Shown piece by piece: positions 43,279 through 55,416 of a stretch of 64,000 nt of DNA. Source of the stretch: Ichthyophis bannanicus (Eukaryota > Chordata > Amphibia > Gymnophiona > Ichthyophiidae). The first letter of the stretch is position 1, and every line of letters starts with the position of its first letter. The notes beneath the pieces are model-generated. The model saw only the letters and a program-made list of their open reading frames with translations. It was not told the DNA's origin and did not search any database. The position numbers were made by a program, and so were the translations under genes. The stretch spans positions 986,087,637 through 986,151,636 of the forward strand of contig CM066034.1 of the NCBI GenBank assembly GCA_033557465.1, read 5' to 3'.

Positions 43279-46236
43279 TAGAAACATAGAAACATGATGA
43301 CAGAAAAAGACCACATGGCCTATCTAGTCTGTCCTTTCATATCAACAACTACAACAGTCCACTCTTTACCTTTAGAGATCCTCTGTGTTGGTCCCATGCT
43401 TTTTTGAATTCAGTTACTGTCCTCATCTTTACCACCTCCACTGGGAGATTATTCCATGGATCCACTACTCTTTCCGTAAAGAAATATTTCCGCATATCAC
43501 TCCTGAATCTATCTCCCTTCACCCTCATCCCATGTCCCCTCGTAGCAGAACTTGCTTTCAATTGAAAGAGGCTCTCTCCCTGAACATTTATGCCACGGAG
43601 GTATTTAAACATCTCAATCATATCACCTCTATCCCGCCTTTCTTCTAAGGTGTACATATTAAGATCCTTAAGTCTGTCCTCATATGCTTTATAATGAAGC
43701 CCACTAATCATTTTAGTAGCCACCCTCTGCACTGACTCCATCCTGTTCACATCCTTTTGAAGGTGCGGTCTCCAGAATTGCACACTATACTCCAAATGAG
43801 GTCGCACCAAAGACTTATACAGAGGCATTATCACCGCCTTTTTTCTGCTAGCCATTCCTCTCCGTATGCACCCAAGCATCCTTCTAGCTTTTGCCGTCGC
43901 CTTTTCTACCTGTTTAGCTACTTTAAGATCATCAGACACAACCACGCCTAGGTCCCGCTCTTCTTTAGTGGACAAAAGTACTTCACCTCATATACTGTAT
44001 TGCTCCCTTGGATTGCTGCAGCCCAAATGCATGACCTTACATTTTTTAACATTAAATCCCAGCTGCCAAATTCTAGACCATTCTTCAAGCTTAGCTAGAT
44101 CCCTCCTCATGTTATCTACACCTTCCTGGGTGTCTACTCTATTGCAGATTTTGGTATCATCCGCAAAGAGGCAAACCTTACCCGACAGCCCTTCCGCTAT
44201 ATCACTAACAAAGATGTTAAAAAGAATCGGACCAAGGACAGATCCCTGGGGCACACCACTGGTAACATCCTTCTCCTCAGAGTGAGCTCCATTTACTTGT
44301 ACTCTTTGTCGCCTCCCACCCAACCAATTTCTAACCCAAGCACTAACTTTAGGGTCCATCCCTAGGGTGCTCAGTTTGTTTATAAGTCGCCTGTGAGGAA
44401 CAGTGTCAAAGGCTTTACTGAAATCTAAATACACCACATCTAGAGCTCTCCCTCGGTCCAACTCCCTGGTCACCCAGTCAAAGAAATCAATCAGATTTGT
44501 CTGACAAGACCTGCCTCTGGTGAATCCATGCTGACTCGTATCCTGTAATCCGCTGGACTCCAGAAACCTCACTATTTTCTCTTTCAGCAACGTTTCCAAT
44601 AATTTACTCACCACCGAAGTTAAACTAACCGGCCTGTAGTTTTCAACCACATCCTTACTTCCGTTTTTGTGTAAAGGCACATCATGAGCCTCTCTCCAGT
44701 CCTTTGGCACCACTCCCGACTCCAACGAGGCATGGAAAAGGTCAGTCAGTGGAGTTGCTAGAACGTCCCCAAGTTCCCTCAGTATTCTAGGGTGTATTCC
44801 ATCCGGTCCCATCGCTTTGTCTACTTTAAGTTGAGCTAGTTTCTCACAAACACAGTCCTCTGAAAATTGTTCAATATGTCCCTCGCTTCTGTTCCTATTT
44901 GTGGGTGTTTTCTGAGGTCCTGCTCCTGGTTCTTCATCTGTGAACACAGAACAAAAATATTTGTTAAGCAATTCCGCTTTATCCTTATCAGCTTCTACAT
45001 ATTCCCCCCCTGCACCCTTGAGTCTGACAATACCACTTTTGCCCTTCCTCTTCTCACTAATATATCTGAAAAATGTCTTATCCCCCCATTTTATTGCACT
45101 GGCTATGTCCTCCTCCTTTTGAATCTTTGCCTTCTTGACTACTTTGCTAGCTTCTCTAAGTTTTTCCAAATACAGATGCCTGTCTTCCTCTCTCTGTGAT
45201 CTCTTGTATTTCATCATGAAGGCCTCCCTCTTTTTCTTCACTTTTTCAGCTACTTCCTTCGAAAACCATAGCGGTCTCCTTTTCCTTTTGCCTTTATTTA
45301 CCATTTTAACAAAAAGGTTGGTTGCTCTTAAAATATCCCCTTTCAGTTTTGCCCACTGTTTTTCTACATCCCCCAGCTGTTCCCATCCCACTTACGACTC
45401 CCTGTGGTATTGGCCCATCTTCGCAAAGTTAGTCTTCCTGAAGTCTAAGATCCTCACCTTGGAATGGATTCTAACAGTCCTAGTCCTAATACTGAACCAC
45501 ACCATCTGGTGATCACTGGATGCAAAATGATCTCCCACTACAACATCAGAAACACTTTCACCATTGGTAAGCACCAAGTCCAGTATGGCCCCTTCATGTG
45601 TGGGGTCTGTTACCAATTGCCTGAATAGTTCTCCCTGTAGAGAATTCAGGATCTCCTTACTTCTAGATGATACTGCAGCAGGAATGTGCCAATCAACATC
45701 TGGCATATTGAAATCTCCTATCAGTAGCACTTCCCCTTTCCTAGCAATGCTGCGTATGTCTTCAATTAACTCTGTCCACCTCTTCCTCTTGTGAGGGAGG
45801 TCTGTATATCACACCAATGCAAATAGATTTCTCTTTCCCTCTTTCTAGTTTAACCCACAATGCCTCCTCTCTCCCTTTTAAGCTCTGTAATTCCAAAGCT
45901 TTAATAGTAGTTTTTACATATAGTGCCACTCCTCCTCCCCTTCTTCCTACCCTGTCCTTTTCTGAATAAAGTATAGCCAGGTATAGTTACATCCCAATCA
46001 TGGTTTTCTGTGAACCATGTTTCTGTAACTGCCACTAAATCCAAGTCAGCCACTCCCACCAAAGCTTCAACATCAGGGATCTTATTTCCCATGCTACTGG
46101 CATTTATACACACTGCTTTCCATATGTTACCCCTGTTACCCATTTCCATAAAGGTATTTAATGTATCACCTACCTGGGGGCTTTCACTTACCTGGGGGCT
46201 TTCTTCACCCATCCCCAACAAATCTAGTTTAAAGCC
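43279..46236 (-). mobile_element. CR1-B LINE, best copy
   Basis: A minus-strand element of about 2.96 kb. The 3' end ('acatagaaacatagaaacat' repeats) lies at 43,279. It covers ORF2 from the endonuclease to the C-terminal domain but lacks ORF1. The 5' end at about 46,236 is cut by DIRS-C. Sequence is clean compared with the copy at 4.9-7.3 kb. It interrupts a CR1-A copy at 43,278. Confidence 0.92.
43349..46221 (-). pseudogene. CR1-B ORF2, endonuclease plus reverse transcriptase
   Basis: Endonuclease: CINASSMGNK and VTETWFTENHDWDV (46,221-45,901), then LLIGDFNMPDVDWHIP and GDHFASSDHQMVW (45,730-45,392). Reverse transcriptase (45,391-43,988): DKAMGPDGIHPRIL, NYRPVSLTSVVSK, VYLDFSKAFDTVPHRRL, SGVPQGSVLGPILF and an intact FADDTKICNRVD. 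The C-terminal domain is at 43,975-43,349. The last three segments share one frame and are split only by a TAA at 45,392-45,394 and a TGA at 43,988-43,990. The first segment is in another frame. All visible catalytic residues are kept. Confidence 0.9.
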
Positions 46237-47968
46237 CTCTTCAGTAGAATGGCAAGAGATCTTGCCATATCCAGGAGGAAACTCTGAAAAGAAGGATCCC
46301 CAAAGAGAACCTCCCTTGGACAGGTTAGACTTGCAAAACTAGCCTGGGCACCGAAGGATCTATCCAAGTATATAGGAATAGAAGATCCTGCACGGTGCAG
46401 TGTGGAATCCTTAAAGGATGGCCGCCGGTACTGGAGGTCAGGACCAGTGACAGTACCACATCGTCCATGCCAGGTATCGACTCCAAACTTGGTATAGAAG
46501 GGAGCTGGCCACGATGCTACAGTGGATACCGGTACCGATGCCGATACCGGTACCGATGTCGGAACCGAACCAGACACAGACAGACATCGGAACAGCCATC
46601 GGTGACAGCACAATCTGTACCGAGGTAACCAAAAACCTTCGGCAGTCACCCTCGGCACCGAGCCTCCGGTATCGACAGGTCACGGTACCAAGGCGTGTCG
46701 GTACCCAGTCTTCTAGACTAGAGATCGATTCCAAACTCGGCATCGAGGGTAATGTAGACATCGGTACCGACTTCGGTACCGTGTCTGATACCGATGGATG
46801 AAACCCAGCTGGTGGCAACCCAAACGGCATCAGAGGAACCCAGAGTTGTGGATCCGAACCATCAGAACCGAGCCTTCGGTACCAACGGGAGCCGGTACCA
46901 AGGCGAGTCGGTACCCAGTCCTCCAGACTGGAGATCGATTCCAGACTCGGCATCGAAGGAAGCGAGTCTATCGATGCATGTCTGGAGGGTACCGACGTCT
47001 GAGGTAGTATCGGTGCCGGTACCGATACTGGAAAGTCAGTCTGGAACGTATCCGTCGGACCCGTAGGTACCGAGAACGCCAGACAACGATCCCTGGTGAG
47101 GAGTGTTTCATCCAACACCAGTGCCGATGCCGGGGTATCGGTACCGCTCGAAGCGGATGCCACCACTGGACACGGCTCAGGTATGTTCTGTGGGGGGTGA
47201 ACCCCAGGCACAACCTGAAACCCCTCATACGCTTTGGAGGCCGAAGACTCCCGCCGGGGGTTCTGGAGCCAGTGGATTCTCGAGGGCAAGGCCATAGGCA
47301 TCTCTATGCTGTGCATGAGATCTACCGCTCGAGGACTGGCTAGTCTTAAGACTGTTTGTGGGTTACCTGATCCTGTGTAGAAGGAACGGTCGGTGCCCTG
47401 AAGTTGGAAGGGAACCGGGTATCGAGGGAAACTCGATGTTGAAAACCTTCTCTCAAAATACTGTTGCCGAAGGGCGGAGGAAAAAGGTCAGGACCCAAAC
47501 AGGTCAGACACCGACTTTGAGGGTCTAAGAATAAAGTTGTACTGCCACAGTATGAACATTTCTTGGAGAAAGTGGCTGGCAGTTCCATGAAGGAAAAAGG
47601 CAAGGCCTAAAAGGCCTGAGAAACCTTGAGACACTATGAAGAAAAAATATTCCTTGAAAAGGAAAATTTCACAAGAAAAGAAAAAGAAAACACCAGCGGT
47701 ACCGGTGGCGTCGGGGAAGACAGCCGCGACCACAAGAAAACTAAAGAAATAAAAGAAGAATTTTCTGCGGTGACAGGAGGATGTCCTGCCGGCTCCGCGG
47801 AAAAGGAAAACTGAGGATAGGCAGTTGGGAAAGGCGGGAAGGCAGCACGCAGGCGTGGTGGGATGCTTCCAAAAGCTTTTTGATTGGATGCTGGGAAGTG
47901 TTCCCGCGCAGACTCCGTCGGTACTGACGTACCCATATGTGAAGACTCATTCCTGCTTGTTCCTGGAG
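46237..47968 (-). mobile_element. DIRS-type element C, 5' part only
   Basis: It contains the 5' terminus (about 47,820-47,968), leader and the N-terminal half of gag, then stops in the DPSFQSFLLDMARSLAI block at about 46,260. No central gag, reverse transcriptase or recombinase. It resembles A and B but is more diverged. The other side of the break is CR1-B, so either CR1-B was inserted here or both were joined by a rearrangement. Confidence 0.82.
46260..47588 (-). pseudogene. DIRS-C gag N-terminal half with duplicated segment
   Basis: The start is at 47,588 (MELPATFSKKCSYCGS), followed by a second cysteine pair (CLTCLG). The frame at 47,316-46,438 (292 codons) holds two copies of a 70-residue unit containing MPSLESISSLEDWVPTRLGT. 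The DNA period is exactly 210 bp (46,691 to 46,901; 46,724 to 46,934), and a third, weaker copy lies at 46,440-46,510. The unit is full of GGTACC words. The reading frame changes at least once between head and spacer. Confidence 0.72.
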
Positions 47969-48270
47969 ATACCTATGAGTTCTTTCACTAGGTCTCGGAG
48001 ATACATGCCGATATACGGCTGATATGCTTGTATTCGGCAACACAGCATCGAGCCCTGGTAGCATTTTTGTCCAAGGGGGAAGAAGACGGTACATCTGTAG
48101 GGCTCCGCAGAAAAAGGGAGACTGAGTAAGATGGCATCCGTGGGCGGGAAAGCCTTTCGGAGAGGCATGATGGCATCTCCCAAAGGCTTTCTTTGAAAGC
48201 TGGGGAGATTCTTCCGCGGTGCTACGTCAGTGCCAATGTCACGCATATGTGAGGACCAACTTCCTGCTTG
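47969..48270 (-). mobile_element. DIRS-E 5' terminus (group D type) with gag piece
   Basis: Bases 48,105-48,270 ('gggagattcttccgcg', 'gccaatgtcacgcatatgtg', 'ccaacttcctgcttgattct') match the inverted terminus of DIRS-D at 25,280-25,420. Bases 47,969-48,080 encode a gag scrap (QPYIGMYLRDLVKELIG) like ILYMGMFLKEVTGDLEL of copy A. The DIRS-C 5' end abuts at 47,968 and CR1-A resumes at 48,271. Confidence 0.7.
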
Positions 48271-48700
48271 ATTCTGAAGAACTATAAATTAATGAATGGA
48301 GTGAAACAGGTAAACGTAGATCTATTGTTTACGCCATCAAAAAGTAGAAACACTAGGGGATATGGAATGAAGATACAGTGTAATCCATTGAAGATTAATA
48401 AGAGAAAATATTTTTTCACACAATGCATAATCAAACTCTGGAATTCGTTACCAGAGGATGTAGTAAAAGCTGTTAGTGTAGTTGGATTTAAAAAAGGTTT
48501 GGACAAATTCTTGCAGGAAAGGTCCATAAACCATTATTAAAGGGGACACAGGAAATCCACTGCTTGTCTCAGTACAAGCACTGTGGAACCTGTGTCTTCT
48601 GGTGAAACTGCTAGGTACTTGTGACCTAGATTGGCCACTGTTGGCAACAGGATATTAGGCTTGATGGACCTTAGTCTCACCCAGAATGGCATATCTTATG
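48271..48700 (+). mobile_element. CR1-A host copy, segment 4 (C-terminus and 3' end)
   Basis: An open frame, YKLMNGVKQVNVDLLFTPSK, later YFFTQCIIKLWNSLPEDVVK, finishes ORF2 with a stop at 48,540. The 3' UTR follows to 'gcatatcttatgtt' at about 48,700. Relative to the intact copy at 15.4-20 kb about 110 bp between LEK (40,120) and YKLM is missing, which suggests a deletion at the insertion site. Confidence 0.9.
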
Positions 48701-50075
48701 TTAAGAGTACTCTCGAACAGAACAGTTGTGAAATCAGTTTTCACTATGTTGCAAGAGGACTTGCTTGTTTTTTTGAAGCAAAAACCTTTTTGTAATATGA
48801 TTCAGTTTTGCATTCTTGGAAGTTTTTGTTGTTGTGGATTTCTTTTTTTCAAATTTAGGTCCAAGAAGTTTAGGATGTATGTCTCAATGTCAGATACTTT
48901 TACAATGAAAAAGAGAGAGTCTCTTATGCCTACAGCTAACCCCCTACTACTTCTGTATCTCAATTTTATACTTGGAAATTAAAGAGCATCAGTGAACTTT
49001 TCTGAACCAACACTTGCATTTGTGGACCAACCCTTTTGGTACTATAACATAAAAAAGTACTTCACAGACCCACATGCATGTTTGTATGTTATTTATTAAT
49101 TCAAATTACAATATATACATACTGTATAGAATCAGGTCATCTTTAAAATTCATTCATTTGTACAGAAACAATATCTACAAAATTAACAATTTCATCAGTT
49201 CAAAGAATCATGCACTATGAACTTAACTCAAATCCTTATATTAAGTTGTATAAGGTGCTGTACTCATCTAGGAATACCCAAAATTGCCCGACTGCTTGAT
49301 GCAGGGTTTCTATCCATGGAAGGTACCCTTTGCAAACAAATACCAAGGTTTGGCTTAGGACTCCTCCCTATCCATGCTTTGTGTGTAGACATGTATAGAG
49401 GATCTCTTCTTGGCATGGTGAATATAACTGTTGAGCGCTTGGGCAAAGCAGCTTTTGAATGAGTCTCACAGTAGAAAGTTAGGGAAATCATTCTGAGGGA
49501 CTGCCTTAGTGTTCAGTGACCAAGAGATTTTGGCAGCAGTTGCAGCCTGGTCTCACAGTTTGGTAGGAGATCACTGGAAAGTATAAGGGATCTGGCTATG
49601 GGTGAAATGAGTAAGGAGGGCATCACACAAATACAGTACAAAGGCCATCTCAAAGAAGAGACAGGTACACACACCATGTACCAGTTAGAAGCTCCACTTA
49701 ACAGAGTCCCAGTGGCATCTTGCAAAGGTTTTCACATTTAATGTTAGCATGCTTCCGGTAGAAGACCTACATCTTACAAAAAACTCCTACAACATTAGTG
49801 CCTGTAGGTTATTTTTTTAAACCAGAAATATCCTCACTTTGTATTTATATTATAAATATACAGCATACACGTCCAGTACAGTATACTAGAGGATAGACCA
49901 GAAAATGCTAGTATTACCTAGAATACACAAATACAGAAAAAAGATGCCCTCCATTCATAAAATACACTGATTTAATAAAGCACTCTCTGTTCTCTAAAAT
50001 CAACTCAAACATTTTTCATTTGGGTGGAAGTTTAAAAGAGTTTGTGGTCAGTTTTTGAAAAGCATTTCTGCTGTC
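48701..50075. other. Unassigned; possible 3' UTR end of a minus-strand gene
   Basis: No repeats or long frames are visible. An AATAAA signal lies on the minus strand at 49,097-49,092. If the exon at 53,610-53,684 is real, this would be the distal polyadenylation signal of its transcript. Another AATAAA on that strand is near 50,683. Confidence 0.3.
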
Positions 50076-50308
50076 TTTTTTTTTTTTTTTTTTAAAGTGC
50101 CATCAAGTCAATGCTGACTCCTAGCGATCCAGCAGCCCCTGGGTTTTCTTGGCAAGGTATGACCGGAAGTAGATTGCCAGGCCTTTTCTTCTGAGGCAAT
50201 GGAGGGTAAAGTGACTTGCCCAAGGTTACAAGGCGTGCCAGTGGGAAACGAACCCTTGTCTCTGGGGTATGAGGCTGTTGCTCTAACCACTAAGCTACTC
50301 CTCCACTC
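50076..50308 (-). mobile_element. tRNA-derived SINE with CORE-like middle
   Basis: On the minus strand the head reads 'ggagtagcttagtggttaga' (A box TAGCTTAGTGG) and later 'aagggttcgtttccca' (B box GGTTCGTTTCC), spaced as in tRNA-derived SINEs. The middle 'cttgggcaagtcactttacc' is typical of CORE-SINEs. The end 'cattgacttgatggcac' runs into an 18-A tail (T18 at 50,076-50,093). About 230 bp and non-coding. The RNA polymerase III promoter looks intact. Confidence 0.85.
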
Positions 50309-53300
50309 CTTTTGTACACTGCTTTCTTACAATGCCTTTAAACTGGTAGTAACTGCTCAGATGTCTAAGGTCAAAAGAACATAACAGAACCTCCCCCATA
50401 TAACATGAGGTCTGAAGTGCTCTGAATCATAACATGTGTTGTACAGTGCTTTTCCATGCCCTTGGTAAGCTTTGATGGCATATACCGGACGCATCTGGGA
50501 CTTAGAAAGAGGAGATGTCAGCAAGGAACACTGCCGTTCATAAGCAAACACATACAGAAAGCATAATGCAGTCTCTACGTTTAGCTCTGACAAGGTTAAC
50601 ACTCTGAAAGAATTTAACGGTTCAGGGTTCTAGCAGCCAAAGTGCTTCTGCAGAAAATGAAATTCTATGTCGCAAAACCTTTTATTGAATGAATAGAATT
50701 ACCAAGAGATGTCATGCATGAGATTGAGGCCAGACAGCTGAAAAGACTTACCTAGTCATGAATGCTCGGTATATTATTCTATATACTTTTTACATTATCA
50801 TGCCCCACCCCCTTAAATTGCATGGCACTATTTAATACAGTGGTATATTACAACCAAAGGAGAGTGATTAAACTTTATGAAAATAGATTAGTCTTTGCCG
50901 ACATGCGGCTTTTACTTTTACTGTTCCATAACGTTTCAGACACAAAACTCTGTATCCTTAATCTGCATTCTGATGACCCTCAGACAAGGATTTCTGGGAC
51001 AGTGCAAACAGTTGAAGACTTCTGTCACCTTTCCCATCGAGCCTGATGCATTACCTCTGGTTCTAAAGTTCATATTATTTAAAAAACAGGCCCAAAAGTG
51101 ATGCTTACTCTGCTGAAAAATACATAAAAGCAGAAGCAAATCCAAACATGCAGTGCTCGCCTTCCTAATGTCCAGGACTGCTAGCACCTGCCCAATACAG
51201 CGGGGATAAAAGATACGCTTTAAGAATGCTGCTGAGCTGTACTGAATACCGCAGGGCTGTATCTGTGTGCATCTGCGCATAAATACTGATATGGAACACG
51301 GCTGCTGTAGGAGATTCTTTTTTTGGACTTTCTGGTAACTAAACAAAGCCCAACAGAAAATCGCTCCAAAAATGGACTAGTCACAAACATCAACTGTTTA
51401 GATTTCTTTGGCCTTTTTCCCCCTGTTTTTTTAGTTGCTTTTATCTGTATTTGCTTTGATTTTTTTTTGTTTTAAATGTAATTCGATATAAATCTTAAAT
51501 TAAAGAAAAAAAGAAAACCGAATAAGATGTTGTGGAAGGAAGACATTTCAAGGTCACAGGCAAAATTAATAACTGGACATAGCTTACTTATTTGAAAAGC
51601 ACTGAGTCAACCAGTACAAATCCATGTAGTGTTTTAATATGGACATGCTGAATGGTTCCTGCATGCCCATAGGATGAGGAGATGAGCCCTATTCAGTAAA
51701 CTATATTAAAAGCTACAATGAAAAAGATGCTGAAAGATGTGAAGACTCCATTGTACAATGTGGATTGCACATATCCCGTCTGTACTCTCTCGCTTTGCTT
51801 CATTCACAATTTTGTTTTGTACAAATGTAAAAACAAAACGACATTTCTGGTCACAATCAACATTAAAGTAAATGCCACAATTGCTTCATAACTACTACAA
51901 GGACAGTTTCCATCAACACAGAAAAATGTAGAATCCCTTAGTGTTCTTTGATTATCTGCTAAAGGAAACAGTTAGAAAAGTGAACATCTGAAACCAATGG
52001 TAGGAGTGTTGATCATTCTGAATATTTGAAGTCTCTCGCTTCACAAAGCCACTTCCATCTGCTTTGAGAAAAGACAGGGAGGGGCTCAAGTAGTAACCAG
52101 ATAAGGATTTTTTTTTAAAACCTCCATGCTGGCTTTTCATCCACCAGTGACCTTCTTAAAAAGCTGTTATGGCCATGATGAATGGTTAGGTAGCCCGGTA
52201 ATGTTTTGGGGGTGATTCTCCACAAAGTAATCTGCCTAGTCTGAGGAGATCACCTTTTTACGTTGCCCATTTTGGCTACTTTGTTTTGGGGGGGGGGGCA
52301 GATAAGGAGGAGACCGTTTCTTGCAAAAACATAAAAGGACCACATAAATGCACTATTCTGGAAAGCTTAAAATAGATGTCAATTTTAAGGAAAATGAAAT
52401 AAATTTTGAATAATATTAAGTTGTCATTAAAGTGGGAAATCCCACCAGAAGACAAATACTGCTCGCATCAGGAAAGTCTCTCACAAACTTATAAAAGGTG
52501 GCAACAAAAATCAATACAGAGAGCTCATTAGATTCTGCACCCTCTCTTCGGGATTGATTTGCGTGCTGCCAATTTGCTAGGCTGCTCAAGACTTTCGAAT
52601 TAAAAAATTGAGGGCACTTAAATATCAGCAGGATGTTCATTCAACAGATGGCTGGCTAAGGGTTCTGAATATCAGCCCCTCGGAATACTAACTACTGGTG
52701 TTTGGCCTACCATCATGGAGGCGAAAGGCTTCTTTTTCTCACTGCTTTTTTTTCTTTGTACTCACTGAACACTTTCTCCAAAAGCAGGGAGCTTGGTTAG
52801 AATGTTACCTCCGCTTTTCCTTTTTACGGCCCTGCATATTCTGGGCAACCAAAAGGGACAAGTTTCCTACTGACCACAGTTAAATCCCTTTTATCGTTCT
52901 TCCTCAGCTGCATGAGCCTTAACACTGGTGTTATTACAAAATGGCCAACAGCCTACCCAGAGGACATTGACATGCACGCAGCAAGCGTAATTCTAGGATT
53001 CCGTGTCAGACGCTTTGTTGAAACCGCTGAAAAGGGAAGATGTATGCGCAGCCTTCTTGAGATATCCTTAACTATGAGATCGAATATTACTGGCTACATT
53101 TCACTTTCTTGGGTTTTTCCTGGCATTAATCAAATATTAAATGGATCATGTGTGTCATTTTTTTTCCAAGTCTCCAGTGTGACAGGTGAAACTTTTAACA
53201 CTAATTAAATACAAAACACCTATCATACTCCTCATCCTCTTTCTCTTGGAATAGCTCTCTGCCGGGAGAAAATTTTGCTGTGGGCCTGCACTGGTGGAAA

Positions 53301-53609
53301 CCAGCAACGAAAGAACATTTTTCTTCCACAGGGCTCTTTCATTTTTCAGCTGCCCTCTGTTGGAAAACAAAAAGGCAAGCAAATTCACCTTGGAAGGTGT
53401 TGTAAAATCTTGCAGCAAGTAAGAACTCTTCCTCTGAAGGAGTAGGTTCTTGTAAGAATGACGTGCATAGTGGAATCTTAGTCCATGATTTAATAAGCAG
53501 GCAAGCCATACTTTGGCTTTCAGGCATCTCACAGGAGAAACAGCAGACCTTCTGTAGCACCTGCTTGGCTGTGGTGAATTCTCCAAACAATGTTTTTAGT
53601 TCCGCTTTG
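50309..53609. other. Unassigned, repeat-poor; possible 3' UTR
   Basis: Over 3 kb without recognisable transposon text, AT-rich, only short frames. A G10 run lies at 52,287-52,297. The minus-strand frame at 53,590-53,339 is open but has no motif and is out of phase with the candidate exon. Its position right after the candidate terminal exon suits a long 3' UTR. Confidence 0.35.
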
Positions 53610-54456
<847 letters not shown>

Positions 54457-54974
54457 CTTCAGAGCTCCAGGAGGAGCTGGATCACCACCCGCGGCTCCAT
54501 TGACCGAAGGACAGCCCTCTCCCTGCATCGGGAGCAGCCGAAGAAGCAGCAGACCGCCCCGGTCACTAACCTCACAACAGAGCTCATCAGAGGAGTCCCT
54601 TCTCCCGGCACGCAGTCAAGCAGCTGAAGCAGCAGATCGCTCAGCACACGTGCTATCACAAAGAGCTCCGTGCGACCCAGCTGCTCACCGCATCATCGCC
54701 TACCCCTGCCCAATCCGGGCCCAGATCTTTGCTTTAAAAGGGGGCGCGAACAGGCGCACCCGCGCCTGAGGGCCACGCAAGAGGGCCCTTTGGCACGGCC
54801 CTTAGGCTAAGGCGCTCAAGGAATTCTCCAAATCGGTATCGGTGACACGGAAAACATCAAATCGAAAACCCACCTACATCTCTCACCCTCTGGTACCGCT
54901 GGAGCTCCCCTACGGTCGAGCTTGCGTACCCTCAATCGATCCACCAGCTTCTCGATCACAGCAAGTATTTCCTA

Positions 54975-55345
54975 CCTGACTTTTACTGTTGACTATTGCC
55001 TGTTTTACTGTTGCCAGTAATCTCAACCATTCATAACTACTACCTGAATTACTGATGCTAGTATCACATACACAACCTCTGTTACCAGTAACTTTTGAAA
55101 ACTACTGCCTGCTTCATACTGTTGCAAGTAATCTCACCCATACCCACTGTCTAATTTTTACTGTTGCCAGTAATCTCATTTATGTATAACTATAATGTCT
55201 GATTCACTTACTACTGTCTGATTTTTACAGTCGCCATTACCTCCTGCATAATCTCTACTGCCTGTAATTACTGAAAACTACTGCCTGATCTTTTCCTCCA
55301 TAATCTCTCTGACCAAATAATCACCACCACCAGTAATAGAACCGG
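54975..55345 (+). repeat. Degenerate repeats in the L2 5' UTR
   Basis: The phrases 'actgttgccagtaatctca' and 'ctactgcctga' alternate five or more times with variable spacing of roughly 50-70 bases. They lie just before ORF2. Tandem 5' UTR units may be promoter monomers, but that is not shown. Confidence 0.6.
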
Positions 55346-55416
55346 ATATTGTTACATTTAACTACGAAACACACTCTACTACATAAAGCTCACCAAGCAG
55401 TACCTTGACACTGAAC

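Noticed and set aside
46438..47316. A possible new tandem-repeat host protein
   Set aside because: The frame sits between a DIRS terminus and gag blocks shared with copies A and B, so it is the gag spacer of DIRS-C.
53339..53590. 84-codon minus-strand frame next to the candidate exon
   Set aside because: It is in a different frame from the exon, has no splice acceptor in the right place and no motif; more likely 3' UTR.
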